Of a stretch of DNA of 49,380 nucleotides, positions 20,300 through 27,107 are shown piece by piece. Source of the stretch: Gemmatimonadota bacterium (lineage in GTDB: Bacteria; Gemmatimonadota; Gemmatimonadetes; Gemmatimonadales; Gemmatimonadaceae); contig JAJPIM010000017.1 in NCBI GenBank assembly GCA_021324775.1, positions 1-49,380 of the forward strand, read 5' to 3'. The notes below the pieces were generated by a model. That model was not told where the DNA came from, searched no databases, and saw only the letters and a program-made list of their open reading frames with translations. How positions within the stretch are numbered: position 1 is the first letter of the stretch; every line of letters begins with the position of its first letter. The position numbers and the translations under genes are program-made.

Positions 20300-21346
20300 C
20301 TAGTCTGTAGGAGCAGCGTACTGCGGATCCAGATCGTGCGCGCGCTGAAGCTCGGCGCGCGCACGGACGCTGTTGCCGAGGGTCCGGTACGCCCGCCCGA
20401 GCCCGAACGCGGCGGATCCGGCGTTCGGATAATCGGTTGCATTGAGCGTGAGCAACGCCACGGCGCTCGGTATGTCTCCCATCTTGAGCATCTGGTACCC
20501 AATGAACTCGACACCGTGATGGGTGTCGGCGTCAGGATACGCGCGGCGGAAGTCGCGGTACGACCAGCGGACCGCGTTGGTGTCCGCACGCTCGGCGTAC
20601 AGATCTTCGAGGAAGGCCTGAAGCGGAGTGCGAACGAAGGGCGGCGGTGAGAATACCGCTGGGTCAAGCGCATGGTTGACGGTGATCGAGGTCCAGTGAT
20701 TTTCGTTCAGCACCCGGCCCGTCGCGAGTTCCACCTCCCGATGCGTAAACGCGAAGAGCACGCCGCCCACCGGCCGATAATCGCTCAAGCGTTCCTCCGA
20801 CGCCACGGCCGTCCCGAAGGCGTGTATCGGCGCGACCTTGCGCTCGGCGACAAGCAACGACGAGGCCATGTCGACGAACTCGAGCTGCTCGAATCCATCG
20901 AGCATGCGCACGCGAATCCGATAGGCTGGCTGGCCTGCGATGGTATCGATGCCCTCGAGCGTAATCGTCCAACCACGCTCCGCATAATCCACGAGCGGCC
21001 CGTCGATTGCCGTGGCGTGACGGCCCGCTGACGACGCGGCCCCCACCGTCCGGACGACAACGCCGGGGTCCCCGTAGAACTCCCATGCACTGCCGTCGTA
21101 GCCCTCTGCAAATGTGTGGGAGGGATTTTCGGGATCGCCGACCAACTTGTAGTAGGGACGCAAGAGGCCCATCACCGCGCGGTGGAACTGGCTCGCGCCC
21201 TCATGGTACTCGCCGCGGTAGATGATGCTGTGGATCGCGTGCAACCGCGCGAGGCCGCCGCGCGCCGCGATATAGCGCTGCACGATGCTGTCCGCGCTTG
21301 GGAGCTGCGCCTGCGCTGCTATCAGCGCTGCCAGAAGGAGCCGCAT
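20300..21346 (-). CDS. Secreted protein with LolA-like domain and C-terminal TPR
   Basis: Predicted periplasmic protein of 348 residues. The ATG at 21346 gives a signal peptide (MRLLLAALIAAQAQ). The frame runs on upstream to 21520 through unlike sequence, so that part is excluded. After the signal comes SIVQRYIAARGGLARLHAIH-SIIYRGEY, a start seen in many secreted proteins of the outer-membrane lipoprotein-sorting fold. The last 70 residues form TPR-like helices (AGSAAFGLGRAYRTLGNSVR, ARAELQRAHDLDP). No enzymatic motif is seen and I cannot name a function. Confidence 0.7.
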   Translation of the reverse strand: MRLLLAALIAAQAQLPSADSIVQRYIAARGGLARLHAIHSIIYRGEYHEGASQFHRAVMGLLRPYYKLVGDPENPSHTFAEGYDGSAWEFYGDPGVVVRTVGAASSAGRHATAIDGPLVDYAERGWTITLEGIDTIAGQPAYRIRVRMLDGFEQLEFVDMASSLLVAERKVAPIHAFGTAVASEERLSDYRPVGGVLFAFTHREVELATGRVLNENHWTSITVNHALDPAVFSPPPFVRTPLQAFLEDLYAERADTNAVRWSYRDFRRAYPDADTHHGVEFIGYQMLKMGDIPSAVALLTLNATDYPNAGSAAFGLGRAYRTLGNSVRARAELQRAHDLDPQYAAPTD

Positions 21347-21456
21347 ATGCCAGGTAGAGTGTCGAACGTCGTTTTTGCGTTCGACATCGGTACCCGAATA
21401 ATGGTTGCGCAATTCGCGGATCGCCCTGGTGACTACCCACGCCAGCCACGCATCCG

Positions 21457-21513
21457 CGACTCGGCACAGCGGCGAGCCAGGGCAAGCATGTCGTCCATTA
21501 TGTCCAGGCCGTA
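21457..21513 (-). pseudogene. Fragment of an arsM-like methyltransferase gene
   Basis: Minus-strand translation gives YGLDIMDDMLALARRCAES, matching YGLDMTDDMLALARRNAES in the intact arsM of this window at 16 of 19 positions. The DNA is also closely similar. An in-frame stop lies three codons upstream of the Tyr, and homology ends after the Ser. Only this SAM-binding helix segment remains. Confidence 0.7.
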
Positions 21514-21704
21514 CGATCAATGCAGGGGCCGCCGTCGCGCCCGTGACGGTCGTGGTGAAGACCCAGGCTAACTAATTCGGCCGAAGCACCGTTCGACAGC
21601 GCCCTCGACGGCCCGTCTCGCACTGAAGGCGGCGGCATCCATTCCTGCGATGTATTGACGAATCCGATCGACTAACTGTCCCCAGCCGCGCGACTAACTG
21701 TCCT

Positions 21705-21729
21705 GGTAGGGGCCGGTCGCGACCGGCCC
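21705..21729. repeat. Palindromic intergenic repeat, copy 2
   Basis: After ggta comes a perfect 20-bp palindrome at 21710-21729 (gggccggtcg and its complement). It is the same element as at 4905-4933 except for the two central base pairs. Confidence 0.7.
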
Positions 21730-21776
21730 AGTAATGCCGTGGTTGCCGTCCCACCCAAGCCAGTGGCCTACGCAGC

Positions 21777-21820
21777 GGGGGCCGTTCGAGAACCGCAGGT
21801 TGTCCTGTCGGGCAACGGCC
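21777..21820. repeat. Structured repeat element GGCCGTT...AACGGCC, copy A
   Basis: Arms GGCCGTT (21780-21786) and AACGGCC (21814-21820) enclose 27 bases with a small inner aacc/ggtt hairpin. A second copy with the same arms and nearly the same interior is at 36122-36163. Confidence 0.65.
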
Positions 21821-21900
21821 CACACCTCACTCGTCCCGACTTAAGGGTTCCTGGCGTATCTTGCGGGGTCTCCCGTGACGCCGGTTAATTTTCGTGTTCC

Positions 21901-22221
21901 ATGGACTCCCCGCCCCCGATCGAAGAGATCACGAGACTCATCGCCGACGCATTCCATCCGCGGCGCATTGTGCTGTTTGGGAGCCGCGCGCGCGGCGACG
22001 CCACTCCCGACAGTGATGTCGACCTCATGATCGAGATGGACACGACGGCGAGTCCGATCGAACGTGCCATCGCTGTACGAACGCTGTTCGGCCTCCGTAC
22101 TTGGTCACTAGATGTCGTCGTGTACACGCCCGACGAGATTGACCGGCTGCGACGGATCAACGGTACGCTTGCGTCTATGATCGACGCGGAGGGCCGAGTT
22201 GTGTATGAGCGGGCCGCCTAG
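21901..22221 (+). CDS. MNT-type nucleotidyltransferase (antitoxin of an MNT/HEPN pair)
   Basis: Minimal nucleotidyltransferase of 106 residues. The active-site motif is LFGSRARGDATPDSDVDLMI, with GS, the two metal-binding Asp and the following hydrophobic strand; a third acidic residue is expected in SLDVVVYTPDE. In known MNT/HEPN systems such proteins modify the HEPN partner and neutralise it. The downstream HEPN gene overlaps its 3' end by 17 bases. It is preceded by spacer full of palindromic repeats, and no ribosome-binding site is clear. Confidence 0.87.
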   Translation: MDSPPPIEEITRLIADAFHPRRIVLFGSRARGDATPDSDVDLMIEMDTTASPIERAIAVRTLFGLRTWSLDVVVYTPDEIDRLRRINGTLASMIDAEGRVVYERAA

Positions 22222-22603
22222 CCCGCCGTTGCACAATGCGGCCGCTTGGATCGCGAAAGCGGACAACGACCTCCTGGCGGCCGACAACAACGTATCGGCC
22301 GCGCGAACTCCGTGGGATGCCGTCTGCTTTCACGCGCAGCAGGCAGCCGAAAAATCGCTCAAGGCCCTGTTGGTGGCGCGCGGGATACTGCCGCCCCACA
22401 AGCACGACCTCACCGATTTATTGACGCGGGCGCTTGCCTTTGAGCCGACGCTCCGGTCACTGGCTGCAGACGCGACAATGCTGACGAGCTATGCCGTCGA
22501 AGTGCGATACCCGGACAGTCTCGTCACCTGCACGGCTGCCGACGGCCACGCCGCCCTGGCCGCAGGGCGCCGAATCAGGGAGGCGGTGGTGGCCGTCCTC
22601 TAG
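22205..22603 (+). CDS. HEPN-domain protein (partner of MNT nucleotidyltransferase)
   Basis: All-helical HEPN protein of 132 residues from the ATG at 22205 (MSGPPSPPLHNAAAWIAKAD). Typical features are WDAVCFHAQQAAEKSLKALL, the PHKHDLTDLL segment and VRYPD near the end. The RX4HXY RNase motif of HepT-type toxins is not present in that form, so toxicity cannot be taken for granted. It overlaps the MNT gene, which supports a functional pair, either a toxin-antitoxin module or a nucleotide-modifying complex. It ends convergent to the aquaporin gene. Confidence 0.85.
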   Translation: MSGPPSPPLHNAAAWIAKADNDLLAADNNVSAARTPWDAVCFHAQQAAEKSLKALLVARGILPPHKHDLTDLLTRALAFEPTLRSLAADATMLTSYAVEVRYPDSLVTCTAADGHAALAAGRRIREAVVAVL

Positions 22604-22787
22604 GCAAATGTCGGCTCGCATCGAAGCCGCGCGTAGGGTGGCCCCGGTGCGTCAGAGTTTGTCGGCCGGTCTCATCGGTTGAAATCCGAATTGGACGGTA
22701 TCGTAATCCGCAGCAGCCGCTGGTGGCGCCGATCTCGCGTCTCTGGAACAGAACGCCGTGCCCAAGCCCGTAGCACGCGGTGCGCCG

Positions 22788-23504
22788 TTACACCGATCCT
22801 TGAACGCCAAAAATACGGCTCGCCACTGGGGCCTTCGCATCCCGCAGCCAATCATACAGACGCGCCGCGGCGATCATCCCCGTGATCGGCGCCAACCAGT
22901 AGATCCAATGCGCAGTCCAGAGTCCGCCGACGACCGCAGGACCGAAGGAGCGCGCCGGGTTCATCGACGCACCGGTCAACGGCCCGCCGGTCAGCGCGCA
23001 GAATCCCACGGTCAGGCCGACCGCCAGCGGGGCGAATCCCGGCGCGACGCGGTCGTCCGTCGCCACGGCCATGATCACGAGCATCAGCGCGAATGACAGC
23101 AACCACTCGATCGCAAACGCGGCACCGATTGGGATCGCCGGCAGCGTCGCGCCGAGATGCCCGACCGGACCGAGAACGGCCCGCAGCGTCGCGGCGGCGG
23201 CGGCCGCGCCAACACATTGGGCGACGACGTAGGGGATCACCTCACGCGCCGGAAATCGGCGGGCGGACCAGAAGGCGACCGTCACAGCCGGGTTGATGTG
23301 CGCGCCCGAGACGTGCCCCAGCGCGTACACCATCGCGATCACCACAAAGGCGAACGCGAGCGCGATGCCCGACACGCCGAGCACTCCCCCGCCCCAGGCA
23401 TTCACCATCGCCGCGCCCGGACCGATCAGTACGAGGAAGAATGTCCCGACGGCCTCCGCAGTCAGACGGCGCAGATCGAGGCGTTCGGGACGCTCGTGTG
23501 TCAC
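22788..23504 (-). CDS. MIP-family aquaporin in the arsenic operon (AqpS-like)
   Basis: Channel protein of 238 residues with six membrane segments and both half-helix motifs intact: HINPAVT and MNPARS. The residue after the second NPAR is Ser, as in water-type aquaporins, rather than the Asp of glycerol facilitators. In Sinorhizobium a MIP channel in an ars operon lets arsenite leave the cell; here the same role for arsenite or a methylated product is inferred from context. The GTG start overlaps the metallophosphoesterase stop, so it is the last gene of arsR-arsM-phosphoesterase-aquaporin. Confidence 0.85.
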   Translation of the reverse strand: MTHERPERLDLRRLTAEAVGTFFLVLIGPGAAMVNAWGGGVLGVSGIALAFAFVVIAMVYALGHVSGAHINPAVTVAFWSARRFPAREVIPYVVAQCVGAAAAAATLRAVLGPVGHLGATLPAIPIGAAFAIEWLLSFALMLVIMAVATDDRVAPGFAPLAVGLTVGFCALTGGPLTGASMNPARSFGPAVVGGLWTAHWIYWLAPITGMIAAARLYDWLRDAKAPVASRIFGVQGSV

Positions 23505-24283
23505 GACGCCGACCCGGCTTCTGTCGTGGCGGACAACGACCGCCCGCCGGTACGGAGAAACATCGCGAACTCGTGCGGCAGCTCACTCGCGAGTATCGCC
23601 CGCGCAGCACGCTCGACATCGTACTCGACCCGGATGACCCGCACGCCGACGCGGCCAGGTTCCACATCGAGCATCACGTACCCGGCCCGCCAATCGCCAT
23701 CTTTGGGCCGCCCGACACTCCCCGTGTTGACGAAGTGCACCCCCTCCACCTCCGCGTGCCACGGCACGTGCGTGTGGCCGAACGCGAGCACATCACCGGG
23801 ACGGGCGCCAGCAAGTTCCGCCATCTTCATGCGAAAGCTGTCGGGACGATCTTCGGTCCAGTACAGCGTATTGAGTGTGGGGGCGCCGTGAACCAGGATC
23901 ACCGTGGGCCCGCCGATATGGCCGCCCATGGGGCGGACGTCAATCCGGAACGGAAGGGCCGCGAGGGCCGCACGCGTCGCAGGCTGGACGTGTGCCTTGG
24001 TCCAGACGAAGCTCTCGTGCGACAGTTGTTCCTGTCGCGGATCCTCGTAGCGGCAGCCACAATGCTTGTAGTCAGAGGCGACGGTGGAATCGTAGTTGCC
24101 GCTCACCCCCGGAATCGATCGCGCCCCGATCAGATCGACGACCTCGTTTGGCCACGGAGCATACCCCACGAGATCACCGAGGTGATACGTGGCGGCGACG
24201 TCGGGCCGCCGGCCGATGTCCGCCAGCACGGCTTCGAGCGCTGGCAGATTGCCGTGAATATCTGAGATCAGAGCGTATCGCAT
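23501..24283 (-). CDS. Calcineurin-like metallophosphoesterase in the arsenic operon
   Basis: Two-metal phosphoesterase of 260 residues. Metal and catalytic motifs in order: DIHGN near residue 8, GDLVGYAP, GNYD (family usual GNHD), VHGAP and GHTHVP. The ATG at 24283 (MRYALISDIHGN) is the natural start; the open frame upstream of it only shadows arsM. It lies 38 bases after arsM and overlaps the aquaporin start by 4 bases. Phosphatases of this class do occur in ars operons, but the substrate is unknown. A housekeeping phosphodiesterase captured by the operon is the alternative. Confidence 0.87.
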   Translation of the reverse strand: MRYALISDIHGNLPALEAVLADIGRRPDVAATYHLGDLVGYAPWPNEVVDLIGARSIPGVSGNYDSTVASDYKHCGCRYEDPRQEQLSHESFVWTKAHVQPATRAALAALPFRIDVRPMGGHIGGPTVILVHGAPTLNTLYWTEDRPDSFRMKMAELAGARPGDVLAFGHTHVPWHAEVEGVHFVNTGSVGRPKDGDWRAGYVMLDVEPGRVGVRVIRVEYDVERAARAILASELPHEFAMFLRTGGRSLSATTEAGSAS

Positions 24284-24321
24284 CGCGAGCCTCGGCCCGG
24301 CGTCGACCCTCGCAGTATGGG

Positions 24322-25206
24322 TTAGGCCGGCTGTGCCGGCTTGGTCGCCCGCACGAAAGCACTCATGATGCGCCCCGAGACCTCTTGGGCGATTCGGCCG
24401 GCGTCCAGGCCGCTGCCGGACAGAAACGCGCGGGCATCCTCGAACTCGTAAACCCGCGTCGGCTCGATCGACGCATCGACAAAACCCGCCTCGCTCAAGA
24501 GTGCCAGGAACTCCCGGTCCTCGAGGGCGCCGGCGATGCACCCGACCCAAAGCTCCATGCTTCTGCGGACTGCCAGGGGCACGGGCCCCTGGATCACGAC
24601 ATCCGAGACGGCGAACCGTCCGCCGGGCTTGAGCACGCGGAAGGCTTCGGTCAGCACCCGCCGCTTATCCGCCGACAGGTTCACGACGCAGTTCGAGATG
24701 ATCACATCTACGGACTGGTCGGGAAGAGGCACCGTTTCGATCTGGCCTTTCAGGAATTCGACATTGGTCGCGCCGGCGCTCTCTGCGTTGCGGCGAGCGA
24801 GGGCGAGCATGTCGTCCGTCATGTCCAGACCATACGCTTTGCCCGTTGGGCCCACGCGCCGCGCCGACAGCAGCACATCGATGCCACCCCCGGACCCCAG
24901 GTCCAGCACTGTCTCGCCGGCGCGCAGCTCGGCGAGCGCCGTTGGGTTGCCGCACCCGAGGGAAGCCAGCACGGCCGTCTCGGGCAGGTCGCTGGTTTGA
25001 TCCACACTATAGAGGTTCGAGGAAATGGGATCGTCCGCACCCCCGCAGCACGTCGGGCCGCAGCACGACGCGGTCGTTCCGGCCGCGACGCGCCGGGCGA
25101 CTTCGCCGTATCTCGCCTTCACGGTCTCCGTAACCGTGGCGGTGTCATCGCAGCATGTTGGCTCGCAGCAGCCGGCGGCACTTGGATCGCGATTCTCTGC
25201 AGGCAT
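24322..25206 (-). CDS. arsM: Arsenite S-adenosylmethionine methyltransferase
   Basis: Methylates As(III) stepwise to less retained methyl and volatile forms in the cytoplasm. It has 294 residues from the ATG at 25206, which has a GAGG site 5 bases upstream. The SAM-binding motif is VLDLGSGGGIDVLLSA. The three cysteines that coordinate arsenic in ArsM proteins are at about 85 (SLGCGNP), 173 (ISNCVVN) and 223 (VGCIAGA). The N-terminus carries two CC-x-P-T-CC motifs, at residues 13-19 and 48-54. It follows arsR by 78 bases and is followed by the phosphoesterase. A small relic of a second arsM lies at 21457-21513. Confidence 0.94.
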   Translation of the reverse strand: MPAENRDPSAAGCCEPTCCDDTATVTETVKARYGEVARRVAAGTTASCCGPTCCGGADDPISSNLYSVDQTSDLPETAVLASLGCGNPTALAELRAGETVLDLGSGGGIDVLLSARRVGPTGKAYGLDMTDDMLALARRNAESAGATNVEFLKGQIETVPLPDQSVDVIISNCVVNLSADKRRVLTEAFRVLKPGGRFAVSDVVIQGPVPLAVRRSMELWVGCIAGALEDREFLALLSEAGFVDASIEPTRVYEFEDARAFLSGSGLDAGRIAQEVSGRIMSAFVRATKPAQPA

Positions 25207-25284
25207 AAGGCCTCGTCGTATGATCAATGTTCGTTTATGTATTACGCCGAAAAGCGGCGCCGGCTACCGGCGCCACGGCGACCT

Positions 25285-25608
25285 TCACCCGCAGCAGCGA
25301 GCGACGTTCAGTGACAGTTTGGTGGACGGGAGCGCGCCGACGAACTCCTCGAGCTGCGCGAAGGCCTCCGGATTGAGCGCGTAGTACGCCCAACGCCCCT
25401 GTCGGCGATCGACGACGAGCCCGGCATCCTTCATGGTCTTCAAATGGAAGGACAGGAGCGGCTGGCTGAGATCCAACGCATCGGTGAGTTCGCAAACGCA
25501 CCGCTCCCCGCCTCGCAGCAGGTCGACGATCCGCAGGCGATTCTCGTCCGACAACGCACGAAACTGCCTCGTGATGCCGGTCAGGTCCGGCGCGGCGACT
25601 GGTGACAT
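25285..25608 (-). CDS. arsR: ArsR-family arsenic-responsive repressor
   Basis: Winged-helix metalloregulator of 107 residues that should repress its own operon and release DNA on binding As(III). The sensing motif ERCVCELTDAL contains the Cys-x-Cys pair of the classical ArsR site. The recognition helix follows in LSQPLLSFHLKTMKDAGLV, then the wing DRRQGRWAYYAL. A further Cys pair stands at the extreme C-terminus (ARCCG). A GAGGAAG ribosome-binding site is placed 2 bases before the ATG. It is the first gene of the arsenic operon, behind a consensus promoter. Confidence 0.94.
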   Translation of the reverse strand: MSPVAAPDLTGITRQFRALSDENRLRIVDLLRGGERCVCELTDALDLSQPLLSFHLKTMKDAGLVVDRRQGRWAYYALNPEAFAQLEEFVGALPSTKLSLNVARCCG

Positions 25609-25620
25609 GGCTTCCTCGTC

Positions 25621-25658
25621 AACTCTCTGCGCTTTCTACTTTCTACTTTCTGCCGTTT
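25621..25658. repeat. Polypyrimidine tract A
   Basis: The + strand is almost pure C/T with the repeated word tctacttt, ending ctttctgcc. It forms the leader region of arsR (purine-rich in the RNA). Related tracts are at 33086-33161, 38670-38712, 42503-42570 and 43815-43858. Confidence 0.6.
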
Positions 25659-25667
25659 GATGGCTGC

Positions 25668-25697
25668 ATTATACATCAATAGCCATTTATGTGTCAA
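25668..25697 (-). promoter_or_regulatory. Consensus sigma-70 promoter of the arsenic operon with operator-like spacer
   Basis: On the minus strand a perfect TTGACA (25692-25697) and a perfect TATAAT (25668-25673) are separated by exactly 18 bases. That spacer (25674-25691) is itself an imperfect dyad, CATAAATGG facing CTATTGATG, of the size and AT-rich type bound by ArsR/SmtB repressors. The -10 is 60 bases before the arsR ATG. A bound repressor would cover both promoter elements. Confidence 0.85.
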
Positions 25698-25939
25698 GCC
25701 TCGCCTTCCGCGCCGCCCGCCAGGTTCAGCGCCGCCCGCGCATCCTCGAGCGCGGCTGCCGGCACCAGCACCGTCACGCCGCGAGACGTCGCCCCCTGAA
25801 AACCGGGCCCGAATATCCCCGCGATATCGTTGTTGCTGCGCACCGCGGGAATCTCGGCCGCCTCGAGCTGCGCAATCGCAAAGTCCGCCTCGAACCCCGA
25901 GGCGTACGTGGCCAATGCGCGCCATTCTGTCCCACTCAT
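25694..25939 (-). CDS. DUF2007 small protein
   Basis: 81 residues from the ATG at 25939 (MSGTEWRALATYASGFEAD). The pattern LATYASGFEADFAIAQLEAA-EIPAVRSNND followed by a hydrophobic strand VTVLVPAAALEDARAAL is that of DUF2007 (PII-like, putative signal-transducing). Function is not established. The open frame continues upstream to 26047 but overlaps the next gene and is Trp/Arg-rich, so it is not counted. Its stop codon lies inside the -35 box of the ars promoter. It follows the aldolase-like gene by 10 bases and may be co-transcribed. Confidence 0.7.
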   Translation of the reverse strand: MSGTEWRALATYASGFEADFAIAQLEAAEIPAVRSNNDIAGIFGPGFQGATSRGVTVLVPAAALEDARAALNLAGGAEGEA

Positions 25940-25949
25940 GCGCTCCTCC

Positions 25950-27077
25950 TCATCGCCCCACGCCCCGCGCCACCACCGGCCACACCGCCTCCACCCGATC
26001 GCCCCGCACCGCCACCAGCCACTCGTGCAGGTTGACCGTCGGATCACAGTGCCCCGGCACTAATCGCAGCTTCGCCCCCAACCGCAGTACTCCCGGATTC
26101 GACCGCACGTCGAGCATCCCATGCTCGTCCGACGGGCGCACGTACGGAATCCCGGCCAACCCATCAACCACCGGCATCCCCTCGTCCACCCCCACCGCCT
26201 TGAGCCCCGCATCCACAATCACATAGTGCCGGCCCGGCGCACTCATCACCTGCGTGTAGATGAAAAGACTCTGCCGGAACTCGCTGTAATCCCCGCCGTC
26301 CGCCGTCCGGTTCGCACGGTAGTCCGCATCCATGAAGATGTACGACCCGGCCTGCAGCTCCGTGTATACACCGCTCGCCGCATCTTGCGGCCACGTTCCC
26401 GTCCCACCACCCGTGATGACCCCGCACGCGATCCCGTGGCGCGCAAGCAGATCCCGCGTACGCCCCGCCGCACCCGCCGCCGCGCGCGCCGCCCCCGCTC
26501 GCTCCGACGCCACCCGGATGTGCTGCGCCCGGCCCTGATACGCCTGCAGCCCGCGAAACCGGAGATGCGACTTCGACGCGATATGCCCCGCGAGGCGTAG
26601 CGCAGGCTCACCGGGATCCACGCCACACCGGTCGCCACCCGCATCGATCTCCACCAACACATCGATCGTTACCGCGTGCTCCCCCGCCGCGGCATTCAGC
26701 GCATCGACAACGCCGGCATCGTCGGCACACACGCTCAGCGTGGCGCGCGTCGCCAGCCTGGCGAGCCGCGACAGCTTGGGTGGGTCCACGATCTCGTTGC
26801 TCACGAGCACGTCGCGCACCCCGCCTTCCACCATCGCCTCAGCCTCGCTCACTTTCTGGCAGCAGATGCCAACCGCGCCGAGCGCCACCTGGCGGCGCGC
26901 GACCTCGGCGCACTTGTGAGTCTTTGCGTGTGGCCGTAACCGCACGTGAGCGGCAGCCGCCGCGCCCGCCAGGCGACTGAGATTGTGCTCGAACGCGTCG
27001 AGATCGACGAGCAAGGCCGGTGTGTCCACCGCCTCGATCGCCATCCCCACGGCCGCCGGTGGGCCCTCGCGAGTCAT
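25950..27077 (-). CDS. PLP-dependent D-threonine aldolase / D-serine dehydratase-like enzyme (DSD1 family)
   Basis: Fold-type III PLP enzyme of 375 residues acting on a D- or beta-hydroxy amino acid. The PLP lysine is in RPHAKTHKC near residue 52. The strand-loop VITGGGTGTWP binds phosphate, and the metal site of the C-terminal domain is in VPGHCDPTVNLHEW. The chosen ATG (27077) gives MTREGPPAAVGMAIEAVDTP; a GTG at 27098 and an ATG at 27044 are alternatives. It starts 30 bases beyond the M14 peptidase stop on the same strand. Whether it cleaves D-threonine, D-hydroxyaspartate or dehydrates D-serine cannot be settled by eye. Confidence 0.85.
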   Translation of the reverse strand: MTREGPPAAVGMAIEAVDTPALLVDLDAFEHNLSRLAGAAAAAHVRLRPHAKTHKCAEVARRQVALGAVGICCQKVSEAEAMVEGGVRDVLVSNEIVDPPKLSRLARLATRATLSVCADDAGVVDALNAAAGEHAVTIDVLVEIDAGGDRCGVDPGEPALRLAGHIASKSHLRFRGLQAYQGRAQHIRVASERAGAARAAAGAAGRTRDLLARHGIACGVITGGGTGTWPQDAASGVYTELQAGSYIFMDADYRANRTADGGDYSEFRQSLFIYTQVMSAPGRHYVIVDAGLKAVGVDEGMPVVDGLAGIPYVRPSDEHGMLDVRSNPGVLRLGAKLRLVPGHCDPTVNLHEWLVAVRGDRVEAVWPVVARGVGR

Positions 27078-27107
27078 GACCGCTTCAACTCTGCTCACCG
27101 GAGCAGC

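Noticed and set aside
23875-25314. Plus-strand open frame of 479 codons
   Set aside because: Antisense to the phosphoesterase and arsM genes; no recognisable domain.
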